Of a DNA stretch of 55,591 bases, positions 24,110 through 32,626 are shown piece by piece. The notes under the pieces are model-generated. The model did no database searches and was not told the origin of the DNA. It saw only the letters and a list, made by a program, of their open reading frames with translations. The DNA is from an uncultured Gemmiger sp. (GTDB lineage: Bacteria > Bacillota > Clostridia > Oscillospirales > Ruminococcaceae). Location: positions 1-55,591 of the forward strand of contig CALXAH010000023.1 in NCBI GenBank assembly GCA_944386225.1, read 5' to 3'. The number at the start of each line of letters is the position of its first letter. The first letter of the stretch is position 1. The translations under genes and the position numbers were made by a program.

Positions 24110-24682
24110 ATGGATAACATATGCGACGTTTTTTTGTTAGTATCTGGTCCTCCTAATGTAGTAGATGCCCTTCTCTTCAAATCAATTTGTCCGCAAGTAC
24201 GTGAGACAACAGAAGGATATACTTTTCATTTTTCGTTGTCCACTCTTATTCCCTGCCAACCAAATGACGATCCCTGCCAGGTGTGGGGATGTAACAACGA
24301 TGCATGTGATAATCTCTTTTTAGAATGCCAAGAATGGACTTCAAAAAATAGCTCTATTACTCTTTCTTTCCAGACCCACAACACCCCACCCATCCACTGG
24401 TTCTATAAGCTGGCTGAGTGTTATCCCCAGTTAGATTTGCGTATTATTGCCGTCAATTTCTTTCTCCGTTTATCTGCAAATGTACGCATGTTTAATGGTT
24501 CAGTCTTATGCGAAGACATTCAGAATAATGTTAAGCTTATTGATAAATCAGAAATCGATTTCGAGCAGGATTACTCTGAATTCGATAACATTGATTGGGA
24601 CTCTATCATCTTTGAAGAAGATCCTTTAATATCTCCTGATATGTTTTCCGATTTGGAACCAAAAGTGGATGTCAAACATTAA
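24110..24682 (+). CDS. Api92/YubB-like ferredoxin-fold protein
   Basis: A 190-residue acidic protein. The order of motifs (VSGPPNVVDALLFKSI, then LIPCQP, VWGCNNDACDN, FQTHNTPPIHWFYKLAECYP) matches the Api92-like/YubB family, whose members carry an nWGTKWDa box and a TAWSPP box. Here both are degenerate. Family members occur on plasmids and phages and have been linked to phage or plasmid biology without a firm function. Base composition is much more AT-rich than its neighbours, suggesting separate acquisition. Confidence 0.55.
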   Translation: MDNICDVFLLVSGPPNVVDALLFKSICPQVRETTEGYTFHFSLSTLIPCQPNDDPCQVWGCNNDACDNLFLECQEWTSKNSSITLSFQTHNTPPIHWFYKLAECYPQLDLRIIAVNFFLRLSANVRMFNGSVLCEDIQNNVKLIDKSEIDFEQDYSEFDNIDWDSIIFEEDPLISPDMFSDLEPKVDVKH

Positions 24683-24723
24683 TATTTCGCCAGTGAGATC
24701 CAGAAAATACTGTCAATAATAGA

Positions 24724-24756
24724 AAACAGTGGACAGAGACTATCTGTCCGCTGTTT
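24724..24756 (+). terminator. Terminator after the Api92-like gene
   Basis: A 14-base stem (24724-24737 with 24743-24756, one G-T pair), five-base loop, followed by TTATTATTT. The stem sequence AACAGTGGACAGA resembles the terminators at 23922 and 25109. Confidence 0.75.
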
Positions 24757-24972
24757 TATTATTTGCCTACCCTGTCTTAAACTTGGCTATTTAAAAAAGG
24801 ATAACGATACCTCCTAATAACAAAAAGCATGAGGCCCAATTCATGCTATTGAAGTCGGAAGACAATACACCTTATGCATATTTTGACGCGAGTTATAGAG
24901 CGCTACCGTCAGGTAATGGGATCACTGACAAAACTGGTTTTTTAGACCGTTATTTGCCCAAAATCTGTCCTA

Positions 24973-25085
24973 GACATCGAAGCTGCCGCCTGTGCCGGTA
25001 GCTTCTAGCACGGATTTTCCGCCGGACTTCTGATGATGCAGAAAGCACAGACTCTGATGCGAGAAAAAGGCATTTTCGAAAAGGA
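24973..25085 (+). pseudogene. Decayed 3' copy of the DUF6809-like gene
   Basis: This stretch repeats the last third of the gene at 23606, with the same order of codons from GACxxCGAAGC through CACAGACTCTGATGCG to the stop. It carries substitutions and an in-frame TAG (in CTTCTAGCAC). The first two thirds are missing. The stretch from 24757 to 24972 has no intact gene; a short frame from about 24842 runs into this copy and its origin is unclear. Confidence 0.75.
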
Positions 25086-25108
25086 ATAAAAGCTACACCG
25101 ATAATAAC

Positions 25109-25147
25109 AACAGCGGACCTGGAGCATTTTCCGGGTCCGCTGTTTTT
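25109..25147 (+). terminator. Duplicated terminator
   Basis: A 15-base stem AACAGCGGACCTGGA / TCCGGGTCCGCTGTT with a five-to-six base loop and a T-run. It is the partner of the terminator at 23922 and was duplicated along with the gene fragment. Confidence 0.75.
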
Positions 25148-25269
25148 GTAACTGTTAAAAGGCCAAGGGGTGTCGCATTTTCAGAAAATGGTGAAGAAGA
25201 CTTGCAGAAAATACATGACGCAAAGTGACTACAGTATAAACGGCAGATGGGGATAGAATCATCCAACAG

Positions 25270-25293
25270 AACCATTTTGCCCTCAAAATGGTT
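25270..25293. repeat. Inverted repeat upstream of the recombinase-like pair
   Basis: Perfect 10-base arms AACCATTTTG / CAAAATGGTT around CCCT, 45 bases before the first recombinase-like gene. Candidate operator or recombination core. Otherwise 25148-25338 holds nothing that I can identify. Confidence 0.4.
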
Positions 25294-25338
25294 CATTCCT
25301 TCTGGACAACAGGACATAAGAAAGGAGGCTACCGCGCT

Positions 25339-26964
25339 ATGTCCCACTCACACAATGACTTTCCTATCGCTGGATATTGGGGCCGGAAAAAGCCACATCC
25401 CAAAGCGGAGAAAATTGAACTCATAATCACGTTGATAAACCCGTCGACCAAAAAACCCTACACCTATGCGCAAATGCTATCAGACCTCGTACAGCGCCAA
25501 ATGCAATATCCCGGTCTGGCTCCACTGCTGGAGCCGTGGATCAACAAGCTTATCCCCAAGGCCCAGGAAAAGCCCAACACGGATTTCACCATGTACTGCA
25601 GTGGCCGCACCGCAGAACTCGCCGAGGCGCGTTTCCGCAAGCTTCGCTGGGCTGAATTGGAATCCTTGGCTAAACTCTTGTTCCGACCTCTGTATGAACG
25701 GAACTTGAAATATGGCAATGTAACAATATCCGACTTTGTTGATTATCAAGCTGAGTCACTTTATGCTGGAGATACACCCGATACGCGTGTTCGCCTATTG
25801 GGCTGCCTGAAAAACTATATTCTGCCCGAGATCGGGAAGACAAAGTTGAACGCATTGGATAGTGACCGCCAGAATAAGTCCTTGAAGGCTATTAAACGAA
25901 AACTTCAAAGCTGTTCCGATCCTGCCGGTAAATCCACTTGCGGGTACGTGAAGAGGGCATATCTGGGGCTCATCCGAGCAATCGAAAGCAGTGGCTGGAA
26001 GGGCTGCTTTGCCGGATTACATTTGGCTGATATGCTCAATCACTCTTCCAGCCAAAACCATCGCATTATCAACAGCTGCCGGGTCGACCATCTGGACGAC
26101 GCTCAACGTGCGGGGCTGTTTCAGCTGCTTTCCGCACCAGAGCGTTTGTACGATTTGTTCTGGATATCGCTGCTCTACTCTGGCATGGATCCGGCGGACA
26201 TCGCCGGCCAGACCTATGGGGATATTGAAGAACTTACCTTGCAAGACGGGAACCTCTGCTACACCATCCTGATCAGCCGCCGGGTACGCAAGCTGAACGA
26301 CCGGTATTCGACGTTGCAGGCTACCAATGAGGATTTTCCCGTCCAAAAGCTCCGCCGTGCTGTGCTTGCTCCCTGGGTCGGGGACGTGCTGCTGCATCGG
26401 CTGGCGCAGCTGCATAGTCTTGGCTTTTCCGATGACCAGATCCGGGAAATGCGCCTTACCGCCGAAAAGCCAGGCAACGCCATCATTGGTCCGGAGGAAC
26501 TCTCCAAGCGCCTGCAGCCGCTTTTGAAGCAGGCAGGCATTCCAAATGTTTCTCCTATCCGCACCGACAAAAAAGGTCGTGTTTATCGACAAGTCGTCAC
26601 GGAGGATATAAAGTTGCTTGTGCGGGACGCTCGATATCTGTCAAAGCAGTGCGGCGCCGATGATGTGATGCAGCACGCCATGTTTGGCGATGCCTGGTCG
26701 GATACAGATGAGGCGGCGTATCTGGACCTGTTGGGTGACCAATACGCTCTGGCCCGTTGGCAGCGGCTGCGGCGCTGGTCTCCGTTTACTTCCTCCCTTC
26801 TACATGATGCAGGTGAAGGCCATCTCTCCGGCTATACCCATGTGCCTGCTCGCCACATTCTACGGGTGGACAACACCACAGACCATCCTGTCACTCTGGC
26901 CCTGTCTGCGCCCTATGGCCTCAATGTGTACTGGGCCCACAGTAAAAAAGAAAGGAACACTTAA
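25339..26964 (+). CDS. Recombinase-like protein lacking catalytic residues
   Basis: A 541-residue protein from the ATG at 25339, which has AAAGGAGG 11 bases upstream. The middle shows a tyrosine-recombinase-like pattern (FWISLLYSGMDPADIAGQTYGDIEEL), but the catalytic Arg of the SGxR motif is absent, and no H-x-x-R box or terminal Tyr is visible. It shares its last base with the next gene's start (TAATG), so the two are made together. It may be a structural partner for that protein or a DNA-binding relative. The family call is tentative. Confidence 0.5.
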   Translation: MSHSHNDFPIAGYWGRKKPHPKAEKIELIITLINPSTKKPYTYAQMLSDLVQRQMQYPGLAPLLEPWINKLIPKAQEKPNTDFTMYCSGRTAELAEARFRKLRWAELESLAKLLFRPLYERNLKYGNVTISDFVDYQAESLYAGDTPDTRVRLLGCLKNYILPEIGKTKLNALDSDRQNKSLKAIKRKLQSCSDPAGKSTCGYVKRAYLGLIRAIESSGWKGCFAGLHLADMLNHSSSQNHRIINSCRVDHLDDAQRAGLFQLLSAPERLYDLFWISLLYSGMDPADIAGQTYGDIEELTLQDGNLCYTILISRRVRKLNDRYSTLQATNEDFPVQKLRRAVLAPWVGDVLLHRLAQLHSLGFSDDQIREMRLTAEKPGNAIIGPEELSKRLQPLLKQAGIPNVSPIRTDKKGRVYRQVVTEDIKLLVRDARYLSKQCGADDVMQHAMFGDAWSDTDEAAYLDLLGDQYALARWQRLRRWSPFTSSLLHDAGEGHLSGYTHVPARHILRVDNTTDHPVTLALSAPYGLNVYWAHSKKERNT

Positions 26965-28643
26965 TGAAGAAAAAATCATCTCCACCCAAAGAGTTTTCGT
27001 ATCAAAGCGTGAACTTCCACATTCGCTATGCATACCCATCCGCAGACAAACATAAAGACGCCCCCTGCCGCGGCCTCATCAACCCGCTGGATCCGATGAC
27101 CGGCAAATGCCTTACAAAACGGCAATTGTCCCTCAAGGAAAGTGATGCGCCGGTCAATCATATTGTACATGGTAAAGACCCTTGGGACATGTACAACAAA
27201 CGAGAAGCAGAAGCTAGCTATCTAGTTTCCATCATGGCACAGTGTGGTCTACTTGGCAGCGTTGCCGCAACAAATCCTGCCGAAACCGCCGATCTTGCCC
27301 AACTGGCCCGAAATTACAAACAGACTCTGTTTGACATTCACCCCAAATGGGCGAAGTCGACGGTGAAAGGCTACAGCTATCAGTACGACAAATTGGTAGA
27401 AGAGATGGCCGGATTGCGTGCTGGTGACCTGGACGAGACAGCTTACAGACAGCTTCAGAAAAAAATCTGCCGCAGTGCAGCGAAAGACGCCACCAAAAGC
27501 CAAGCCTGGACATACGGTGAGACCCCTCCTTCCTCTGCCCGGACACGATTGAGCCTACTGTGTGAACTAATCCGCCGCCTAAAGGCGGAAGGTGCGGCCA
27601 TTCCAGTGGTCCCTTTCCCGTACAATGGAAAACCCTCCCGCCAGGAGCTGCTTCTGGATCGGACTGACCACGCCCGCGCGATTCCAGATGAAATTCTTCG
27701 CACCATCTGTGCTGACCCGATGATTCGTGGACAAGCGGAAATCTTGGCGGATGCCGGTCTGCGAATCAGTGAATGCACCGGCCTTTTGTTCGACTCTTTG
27801 CGCTGGCTGGACACCTCGCAGGGAAGGATGTATTATCTGAACATCAGCGGACAAGTTGAGGATGATGGCAAGCGCACCGAGCTTCCCAAGACCAAGGATT
27901 CCTACCGGGCTGTGCCCCTTTCCAGGGAACTGGGAGAAGCTCTTATGCGCTATCGGCAAGAGATGGAAGCCAAATATGGCGACCTTTCTCTTCGTCTTAT
28001 GTGCGGACACCCCGACGGAAACGGGTTTGACGACAGCCCCGCTAGGATAGTTGCCTGGAAAAATCAGATCCGTGAGCGAATCTTGACACTGCTTCGCGCC
28101 CCTGCCGCCTTTCAGGCGGTCGCTGCAGAGCGCGTTTATGTTTTTGACAAGAAAGCCCAGGATGCTGAATTGTACCGTGAGCTTGTCTGCCATTCCTGGC
28201 GCCGCAATTTCTGCACCCGAATGTACTGCTCTAGTGGGCTGGATTCGTCGGAAATCCATCAGCGGATGGGCCATGTCTATAAGCCTATCTCTTCGAAAAC
28301 CGCTACAGGCCTCAATCCAACAGAGTTACGTCAAATGTGTCTGCAACAGCATGTCAGCCCCTCGCTGTATCATTCGGCAAACCCTCTTCGGTATACCGCA
28401 GAGGGGCCTTTCCAGGCCACCGAGGTGCCTGCCTGTGCTATTGAGCTGGAATTGAAACCGGGTGAATCGATTGAGCTCACGGTGGAGGATACCGAACCGG
28501 GTACCGTGACCCACATTTCCGGCGAGGGGCTAATTGTTCATCGCCTGCGCCGAGATGAACGCCGCAATGTAACCTACGATTACGGGCTACTGCCAGCCGC
28601 AGAAACTAACACCGTTGTGAAAAAGCGCAAGCTGTTGGGATAA
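26964..28643 (+). CDS. Tyrosine-recombinase-like protein with partial active site
   Basis: A 559-residue protein. The central-to-late part carries recombinase motifs: LADAGLRISECTGL (Arg), KTKDSYRAVPL (Lys), CHSWRRNFCTRMY (H-x-x-R) and RMGHVYKP (Gly-His). At the position expected for the nucleophile the sequence reads SSKTATGLN, without a canonical Tyr. Tyr in GHVYK is too close to the His for the usual spacing. Residues 470-559 form an added beta-rich tail. With the preceding gene it forms a translationally coupled pair that may be a two-component recombinase or a domesticated regulator. Confidence 0.6.
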   Translation: MKKKSSPPKEFSYQSVNFHIRYAYPSADKHKDAPCRGLINPLDPMTGKCLTKRQLSLKESDAPVNHIVHGKDPWDMYNKREAEASYLVSIMAQCGLLGSVAATNPAETADLAQLARNYKQTLFDIHPKWAKSTVKGYSYQYDKLVEEMAGLRAGDLDETAYRQLQKKICRSAAKDATKSQAWTYGETPPSSARTRLSLLCELIRRLKAEGAAIPVVPFPYNGKPSRQELLLDRTDHARAIPDEILRTICADPMIRGQAEILADAGLRISECTGLLFDSLRWLDTSQGRMYYLNISGQVEDDGKRTELPKTKDSYRAVPLSRELGEALMRYRQEMEAKYGDLSLRLMCGHPDGNGFDDSPARIVAWKNQIRERILTLLRAPAAFQAVAAERVYVFDKKAQDAELYRELVCHSWRRNFCTRMYCSSGLDSSEIHQRMGHVYKPISSKTATGLNPTELRQMCLQQHVSPSLYHSANPLRYTAEGPFQATEVPACAIELELKPGESIELTVEDTEPGTVTHISGEGLIVHRLRRDERRNVTYDYGLLPAAETNTVVKKRKLLG

Positions 28644-28739
28644 TTCAGAGAAACCATCTCTCTTCCTTATATCCTTCGCGCCAAATAGGTTGTATTTCAC
28701 CTATTTATGCGGTATTTTAATATTAGAGAGGTGATTAGA

Positions 28740-28982
28740 ATGATGCTTGATACCCGTGAAATGATTTCTGTGACTGAAGCCAACCAAAATTTTTCCCGCG
28801 CAACGAGAATTGCCGACCAGCGAGGCAAGGCTGTGATTCTGAAAGGCAACAGGCCAAAGTATGTATTGCTGGACATTGAGGCCGATCCACGACTTCTTTT
28901 ATCTGACGATGAACTGATTGGGATTTCCGCCACCCGGATTTTCAAAAATCACCGGGCAGCGTTTGAGGAGTTGGCAAAATGA
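28740..28982 (+). CDS. phd: Phd/YefM-family antitoxin
   Basis: An 80-residue protein with the Phd pattern: REMISVTEANQNFSRATRIAD then KAVILKGNRPKYVLLDIE. GAGAGGTG precedes the ATG. It overlaps the Doc toxin gene by ATGA, the usual arrangement. The N-terminus should repress its own promoter and the disordered C-terminus should wrap Doc. The 95 bases upstream contain no other gene. Confidence 0.9.
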   Translation: MMLDTREMISVTEANQNFSRATRIADQRGKAVILKGNRPKYVLLDIEADPRLLLSDDELIGISATRIFKNHRAAFEELAK

Positions 28983-29368
28983 TTGTATTGTCCACGCAAA
29001 AAGTGATGCAGCTTCACCGGTTCCTCATGCAGGAGACCGGTGGGCTGGATGGTCTTCGGGACGAAGGTTTGTTTGATTCTGCCGTGCAAGGCCCCTTTGC
29101 CACATTTGGAGGTCAGGAGCTTTATCCCAGTATCGAAGAGAAAGCAGCAAAGCTGGGCGTTACCCTTACCAAGAACCATGCTTTTCTGGATGGGAATAAG
29201 CGCATCGGCGCCTATGCACTGCTTATCTTTCTGGATGTAAACGGCGTGGTCATGGAGTACTCGGACGCTGACCTGATTGCACTGGGTCTTGGTATGGCCG
29301 ATGGTGCGCTGGGCTATGAAGGCGTTCTGGACTGGATTCACAAGCATAAGACTGAGGCATTTGTTTGA
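28979..29368 (+). CDS. doc: Doc toxin (Fic fold)
   Basis: A 129-residue Doc-family kinase toxin. The Fic motif is NHAFLDGNKR (about residues 65-74), with the catalytic His and the phosphate-binding GNKR. Doc proteins phosphorylate elongation factor Tu and stop translation until the antitoxin returns. Together with Phd it would stabilise the surrounding element against loss. Length and arrangement are normal. Confidence 0.92.
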   Translation: MIVLSTQKVMQLHRFLMQETGGLDGLRDEGLFDSAVQGPFATFGGQELYPSIEEKAAKLGVTLTKNHAFLDGNKRIGAYALLIFLDVNGVVMEYSDADLIALGLGMADGALGYEGVLDWIHKHKTEAFV

Positions 29369-29543
29369 GGCAGCCTTCCAGCAAAAGATTTAGCGATATG
29401 TATAAAAACAGCGATTCAAATTTTCTGTTTTAACGAACAAAAAAGATGCGAGAATTTGTGCATTTTATGGATTTTTGATAACAAGGTTCGCCCTTGCTGT
29501 TCTGCCTATGGAACGGATTCATTACGCATTCATTATGCAGCGC

Positions 29544-29593
29544 AAAAGGGCCCCTATCCGGGCGGTTTGCGCCGCCCGGATAGGGGCCCTTTT
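29544..29593. terminator. Strong bidirectional hairpin right of the toxin module
   Basis: A perfect 22-base stem (29544-29565 and 29572-29593) with a six-base loop, flanked by A4 and T4. It separates the element's plus-strand genes from the tRNA. The stretch from 29369 to 29543 shows no gene. Confidence 0.85.
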
Positions 29594-29630
29594 ATCGTAC
29601 TGCTGTGCCCGCAAACCCGCATGAACAAAG

Positions 29631-29659
29631 AAAAATCCCCCGACCTTTCGGTCGAGGGA
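29631..29659 (-). terminator. Terminator of tRNA-Pro
   Basis: On the minus strand, a ten-base stem with one mismatch around GAAA, then TTTTT (29635-29631), starting four bases after the tRNA 3' end. Confidence 0.8.
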
Positions 29660-29662
29660 TTT

Positions 29663-29739
29663 TGGTCCGAGTGGCGAGAGTCGAACTCACGGCCTCTTGA
29701 ACCCCATTCAAGCGCGCTACCAAACTGCGCTACACCCGG
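29663..29739 (-). tRNA. tRNA-Pro (anticodon GGG), CCA encoded
   Basis: A 77-base cloverleaf on the minus strand: acceptor CCGGGTG/CACTCGG, D arm GCGC-loop-GCGC, anticodon arm CTTGA-ATGGGGT-TCAAG giving GGG, T arm GTGAG-TTCGACT-CTCGC, discriminator A and genomic CCA at 29665-29663. Its 3' end faces the integrase-bearing region to the left, making it a plausible attachment site. Confidence 0.95.
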
Positions 29740-29763
29740 ACGTCACTCTTGGCGACAGGTAAT

Positions 29764-29792
29764 ATTATATCGTACCGGGTGGGTTTTGTCAA
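29764..29792 (-). promoter_or_regulatory. Consensus promoter of tRNA-Pro
   Basis: TTGACA (29792-29787) and TATAAT (29769-29764) with a 17-base spacer, a full consensus promoter 24 bases before the tRNA 5' end. Confidence 0.85.
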
Positions 29793-29846
29793 CACTTTTT
29801 TTCGATGTTTTTAAAATAATTTTTCGGGGCCTTTTGGGGGCCGGAA

Positions 29847-30899
29847 TCACCGGTAAAGAAGCAGCACATTGACCGGGGCAATGCCGAATTCCTTGGGGAA
29901 CTGGGCGGGGCGGCGGTCCTTGGGGACGCGCCACCAGAGCGGGGCGGCGTCCGGCGCCTGATCGCGCCAGCGGAACTCCACGATCCACTCAAAGGGCTCC
30001 TCCATCTCCCGCAGGTATTCCACGGGGGCCCGGTTCTGGGCGGTGCGGGGATTGAAGTAATGGGCGCGGATGCCCACCGCCTGGATATTCTCGCCTACCG
30101 GCTGGGCGGTTTGCAGGCGCAGGCCCCAGGCGGGCACCTCCACCTCGTACTCGCCCACCTTACGGGCGGCAGCAATATTTTTGCAGCCGGTCAGGCTGGC
30201 GGCGCAGACGCTGCCCGGATCAGCAAACAGCTGCTTGGTCTCCTTGAGGGTAAGCAGGCTGCCCTCCTCCAGCACCGCGATGCGGCGGCACAGGTGGTAG
30301 GCTTCGTCCCGGCTGTGGGTGACCAGCAGCACCGTATGGCCGAACTCCGCCAGCACCTGCCGCAGCTGCAGCTGCAGCTTGTCCCGCAGGTGGCTGTCCA
30401 GGGCGCTGAAAGGCTCGTCCAGCATGAGCAGGCGCGGCTTGTTGACCAGGATGCGCCCCAGCGCCACCCGCTGGGCCTGCCCGCCGGACAGCTGGTGGGG
30501 ACGGCGGTTTTCCAGCCCTTCCAGCTGCAGCATGTCCAGAACCCGGCGCAGCTCCTGTTCCCGCACGGCCTTGTCCTTTTCCCGGTGCAGGCCGCACAGG
30601 ATATTCTGCCGCACGGTCATGTTGGGAAACAGAGCATAGCTCTGGAACAGATACCCCACCTGCCGTTTCTGGGGCGGCAGATCGATGTGCTGTTCCGAAT
30701 CAAACAGGGTCACCCCGTCCAGCACGATCCGGCCGCTGTCCGGCGTTTCGATGCCGGCGATGCATTTAAGGGTATAGCTTTTGCCGCAGCCGGAGGCCCC
30801 CAGCAGGCCCAGTATCTCCGGGCCGTCGGTACGGGCTTCAAAGGCCACGTCCAGGGTGAACGCGCCCAGCTTTTTATGAATCTGTACCTGCAGGCTCAT
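29847..30899 (-). CDS. modC: Molybdate ABC transporter ATPase (ModC)
   Basis: A 350-residue ABC ATPase: Walker A LGASGCGKSYTL (about 33-44), signature LSGGQAQRVALGR, Walker B LLMLDEPFSALD, H-loop VTHSRDEAYHLC. About 110 C-terminal residues form a TOBE-like regulatory region that in ModC binds oxyanion. It overlaps modB by ATGA. It energises molybdate uptake for the cofactor genes upstream. Related sulfate or tungstate ATPases look alike; the context makes molybdate, or tungstate, most likely. Confidence 0.9.
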   Translation of the reverse strand: MSLQVQIHKKLGAFTLDVAFEARTDGPEILGLLGASGCGKSYTLKCIAGIETPDSGRIVLDGVTLFDSEQHIDLPPQKRQVGYLFQSYALFPNMTVRQNILCGLHREKDKAVREQELRRVLDMLQLEGLENRRPHQLSGGQAQRVALGRILVNKPRLLMLDEPFSALDSHLRDKLQLQLRQVLAEFGHTVLLVTHSRDEAYHLCRRIAVLEEGSLLTLKETKQLFADPGSVCAASLTGCKNIAAARKVGEYEVEVPAWGLRLQTAQPVGENIQAVGIRAHYFNPRTAQNRAPVEYLREMEEPFEWIVEFRWRDQAPDAAPLWWRVPKDRRPAQFPKEFGIAPVNVLLLYR

Positions 30900-31564
30900 C
30901 GTTTCACCGCCTTTTTCTGCCGGTCCTCCAGCAGGTTTACCGCCAGCAGCACCACCGCGCTGATCCCCAGGTTCACCAGCACCCAGCAGAATGCACCCGC
31001 CTCATCGTTGGTGCGCCAGAGCTGATACACAGTGGTGGAGATGGTGGCGGTTTTGCCGGGGGTGTACCCGATCAGCATACTGGTGGCGCCGTATTCGCCC
31101 AGCGCCCGGGCGAAGGCCAGCACCGCCCCCGCCAGGATGCCCTGACGGCAGGCCGGCATGCGTACCCGCCAGAAGATCCAGGTATTGGACAGGCCCAGCG
31201 TCTGGCCGGAATAGGCCAGGTTCATATCAAAGCTTTCAAACGCGCCCCGGGCGGTGCGGTACATCAACGGGAACGCCACCACCACCGACGCCAGAATGCC
31301 CCCGTACCAGGTCATGACAAACTTGATGCCGAACTGGGCCAGAAACGCGCCCAGCGGCCGCTTGGCACCGAAGATCAGCAGCAGAAAATAGCCGCAGACG
31401 GTGGGAGGCAACACCATGGGCAGGGTGAGCACCACGTCCAGCACACCTTTGATCACCCGGGGCAGGCGGGCCGCGTAGTAGGCGCAGAAAATACCGCTGA
31501 AAAACACCACCACGCTGCTGATTGCCGCAATGCGCAGCGAGTTCCAGAGAGGATACCAATCCAT
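30896..31564 (-). CDS. modB: Molybdate ABC transporter permease (ModB)
   Basis: A 222-residue permease with five to six hydrophobic helices and the EAA-type coupling loop ALGEYGATSMLIGYTPGKT. LPMVLPPTVCGYFLL near residue 50 is typical of ModB. It carries molybdate across the membrane with two ModC subunits. It starts 91 bases after modA, with a hairpin between. Confidence 0.92.
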   Translation of the reverse strand: MDWYPLWNSLRIAAISSVVVFFSGIFCAYYAARLPRVIKGVLDVVLTLPMVLPPTVCGYFLLLIFGAKRPLGAFLAQFGIKFVMTWYGGILASVVVAFPLMYRTARGAFESFDMNLAYSGQTLGLSNTWIFWRVRMPACRQGILAGAVLAFARALGEYGATSMLIGYTPGKTATISTTVYQLWRTNDEAGAFCWVLVNLGISAVVLLAVNLLEDRQKKAVKR

Positions 31565-31589
31565 ATTGCAGATTCCTTTTGAACCGATG

Positions 31590-31624
31590 GCGCACCGGCG
31601 GGGCTAGATACACCGCCGGTGCGC
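31590..31624 (-). terminator. Hairpin between modA and modB
   Basis: A perfect 12-base GC-rich stem (31590-31601 with 31613-31624) and an 11-base loop. No T-run follows, so it probably limits downstream transcription or stabilises the modA transcript, matching the usual excess of the binding protein. Confidence 0.6.
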
Positions 31625-31655
31625 GCTGCACGGTTTATTGTATGGGTTTATGCGG

Positions 31656-32543
31656 TCACGCCACGGGCGAGAAGCCCACCGTTTCAAACACGGCCATGGC
31701 CTCGTCGGTGGTCAGGTAGTCCAGGAACGCCTGGGCGGCGTCGTGGTTCGGGGCATTCTTGAGTACGGCGGCGGGATAGATCACCTGGCCGCACATCTCC
31801 TCGGTGGCGCTGTCCACCACCTTCAGCTCGGCGCTGAACGCATCGGTGCAGTAGATCACGCCGCAGTCCACGCTGCCTTCCTTGACCTGGGTAGTGACCT
31901 CCTTGACGTTGGAACCGTAGGTGATCAGGCCCTCATTGGCCAGGGCGGTCTCGTCCAGGCCGTAAAAGGCCAGGATCTTCTGGGTGTACTGACCCACCGG
32001 CACATCGCTGTTGCCCATGCAGAACAGCACGTCCCCGGCCTGGAAGGCTTCGGCCAGGTCGTCAAAGCTCTCGATGCCCTTCGGGTTATCGTCCGGCACG
32101 CAGAGGATGACCTTGTTTTCCAGCAGGTTCAGGCGGGTGGCGCTGTCCACAAAATCCAGGCCGTCGGTGTTGACCGAGGGATCGGCCTCGATGTCCAGCT
32201 GGTTCATCTGGGTCTGACCGGCCGAGATGAACAGGTCGCAGTCTGCGCCTTCCTCGATCTGGGTTTTGAGGGTGCCGGAGGAATCGAAGTTGTAGGTGAT
32301 GGTCACGCCGGGATGGGCAGCCTCATAGGTGGTTTTGATCTCGTTCAGGGTCTCGGTCATGGAGGCCGCGGCGAAAACGATGATCTCCCCCGTCGGTTCC
32401 TGCCCGTCGGGCGCGGAAGCCGCCGAGGACGGTGCGCTGCTGTCAGGCGCAGCGGAAGATCCGCCGCCTGTGCTGCCGCAGGCGGTGAGGGACGCTGCCA
32501 GCACACCGGCCAGCAGCAGCGCGAGAAGTTTTGCGTGTTTCAT
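31656..32543 (-). CDS. modA: Molybdate-binding lipoprotein (ModA)
   Basis: A 295-residue substrate-binding lipoprotein: signal peptide with lipobox LTAC (Cys22), a low-complexity Ser/Ala linker to about residue 50, then a periplasmic-binding fold beginning IIVFAAASMTETLNEI. AAASMT and the later FDSSGTLKTQIEEGAD and DCGVIYCTDAF follow the ModA pattern of oxyanion ligands. It captures molybdate (or tungstate) outside the membrane and passes it to ModB. Confidence 0.92.
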   Translation of the reverse strand: MKHAKLLALLLAGVLAASLTACGSTGGGSSAAPDSSAPSSAASAPDGQEPTGEIIVFAAASMTETLNEIKTTYEAAHPGVTITYNFDSSGTLKTQIEEGADCDLFISAGQTQMNQLDIEADPSVNTDGLDFVDSATRLNLLENKVILCVPDDNPKGIESFDDLAEAFQAGDVLFCMGNSDVPVGQYTQKILAFYGLDETALANEGLITYGSNVKEVTTQVKEGSVDCGVIYCTDAFSAELKVVDSATEEMCGQVIYPAAVLKNAPNHDAAQAFLDYLTTDEAMAVFETVGFSPVA

Positions 32544-32580
32544 GGTTTACTCCTTTCCCCGTGTTACGGGGCAGTATATT

Positions 32581-32608
32581 TTATAAACGTGGATTTACAC
32601 GCTTATAA
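32581..32608. promoter_or_regulatory. ModE-type operator upstream of modA
   Basis: An inverted repeat TTATAAACGTG-N6-CACGCTTATAA with 10 of 11 bases matching between arms, 38-65 bases upstream of modA. Size and AT-rich outer halves recall ModE boxes that shut off modABC when molybdate is plentiful. The likely binder is the ModE-type HTH fused to the nucleotidyltransferase at 38190. Binding is inferred. Confidence 0.5.
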
Positions 32609-32626
32609 CCATGGAAAACAAAGGGG

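Noticed and set aside
29456-29872. A 138-codon plus-strand frame running through the terminator and tRNA-Pro
   Set aside because: It crosses a strong hairpin and the antisense of a tRNA and has no domain; a chance frame.
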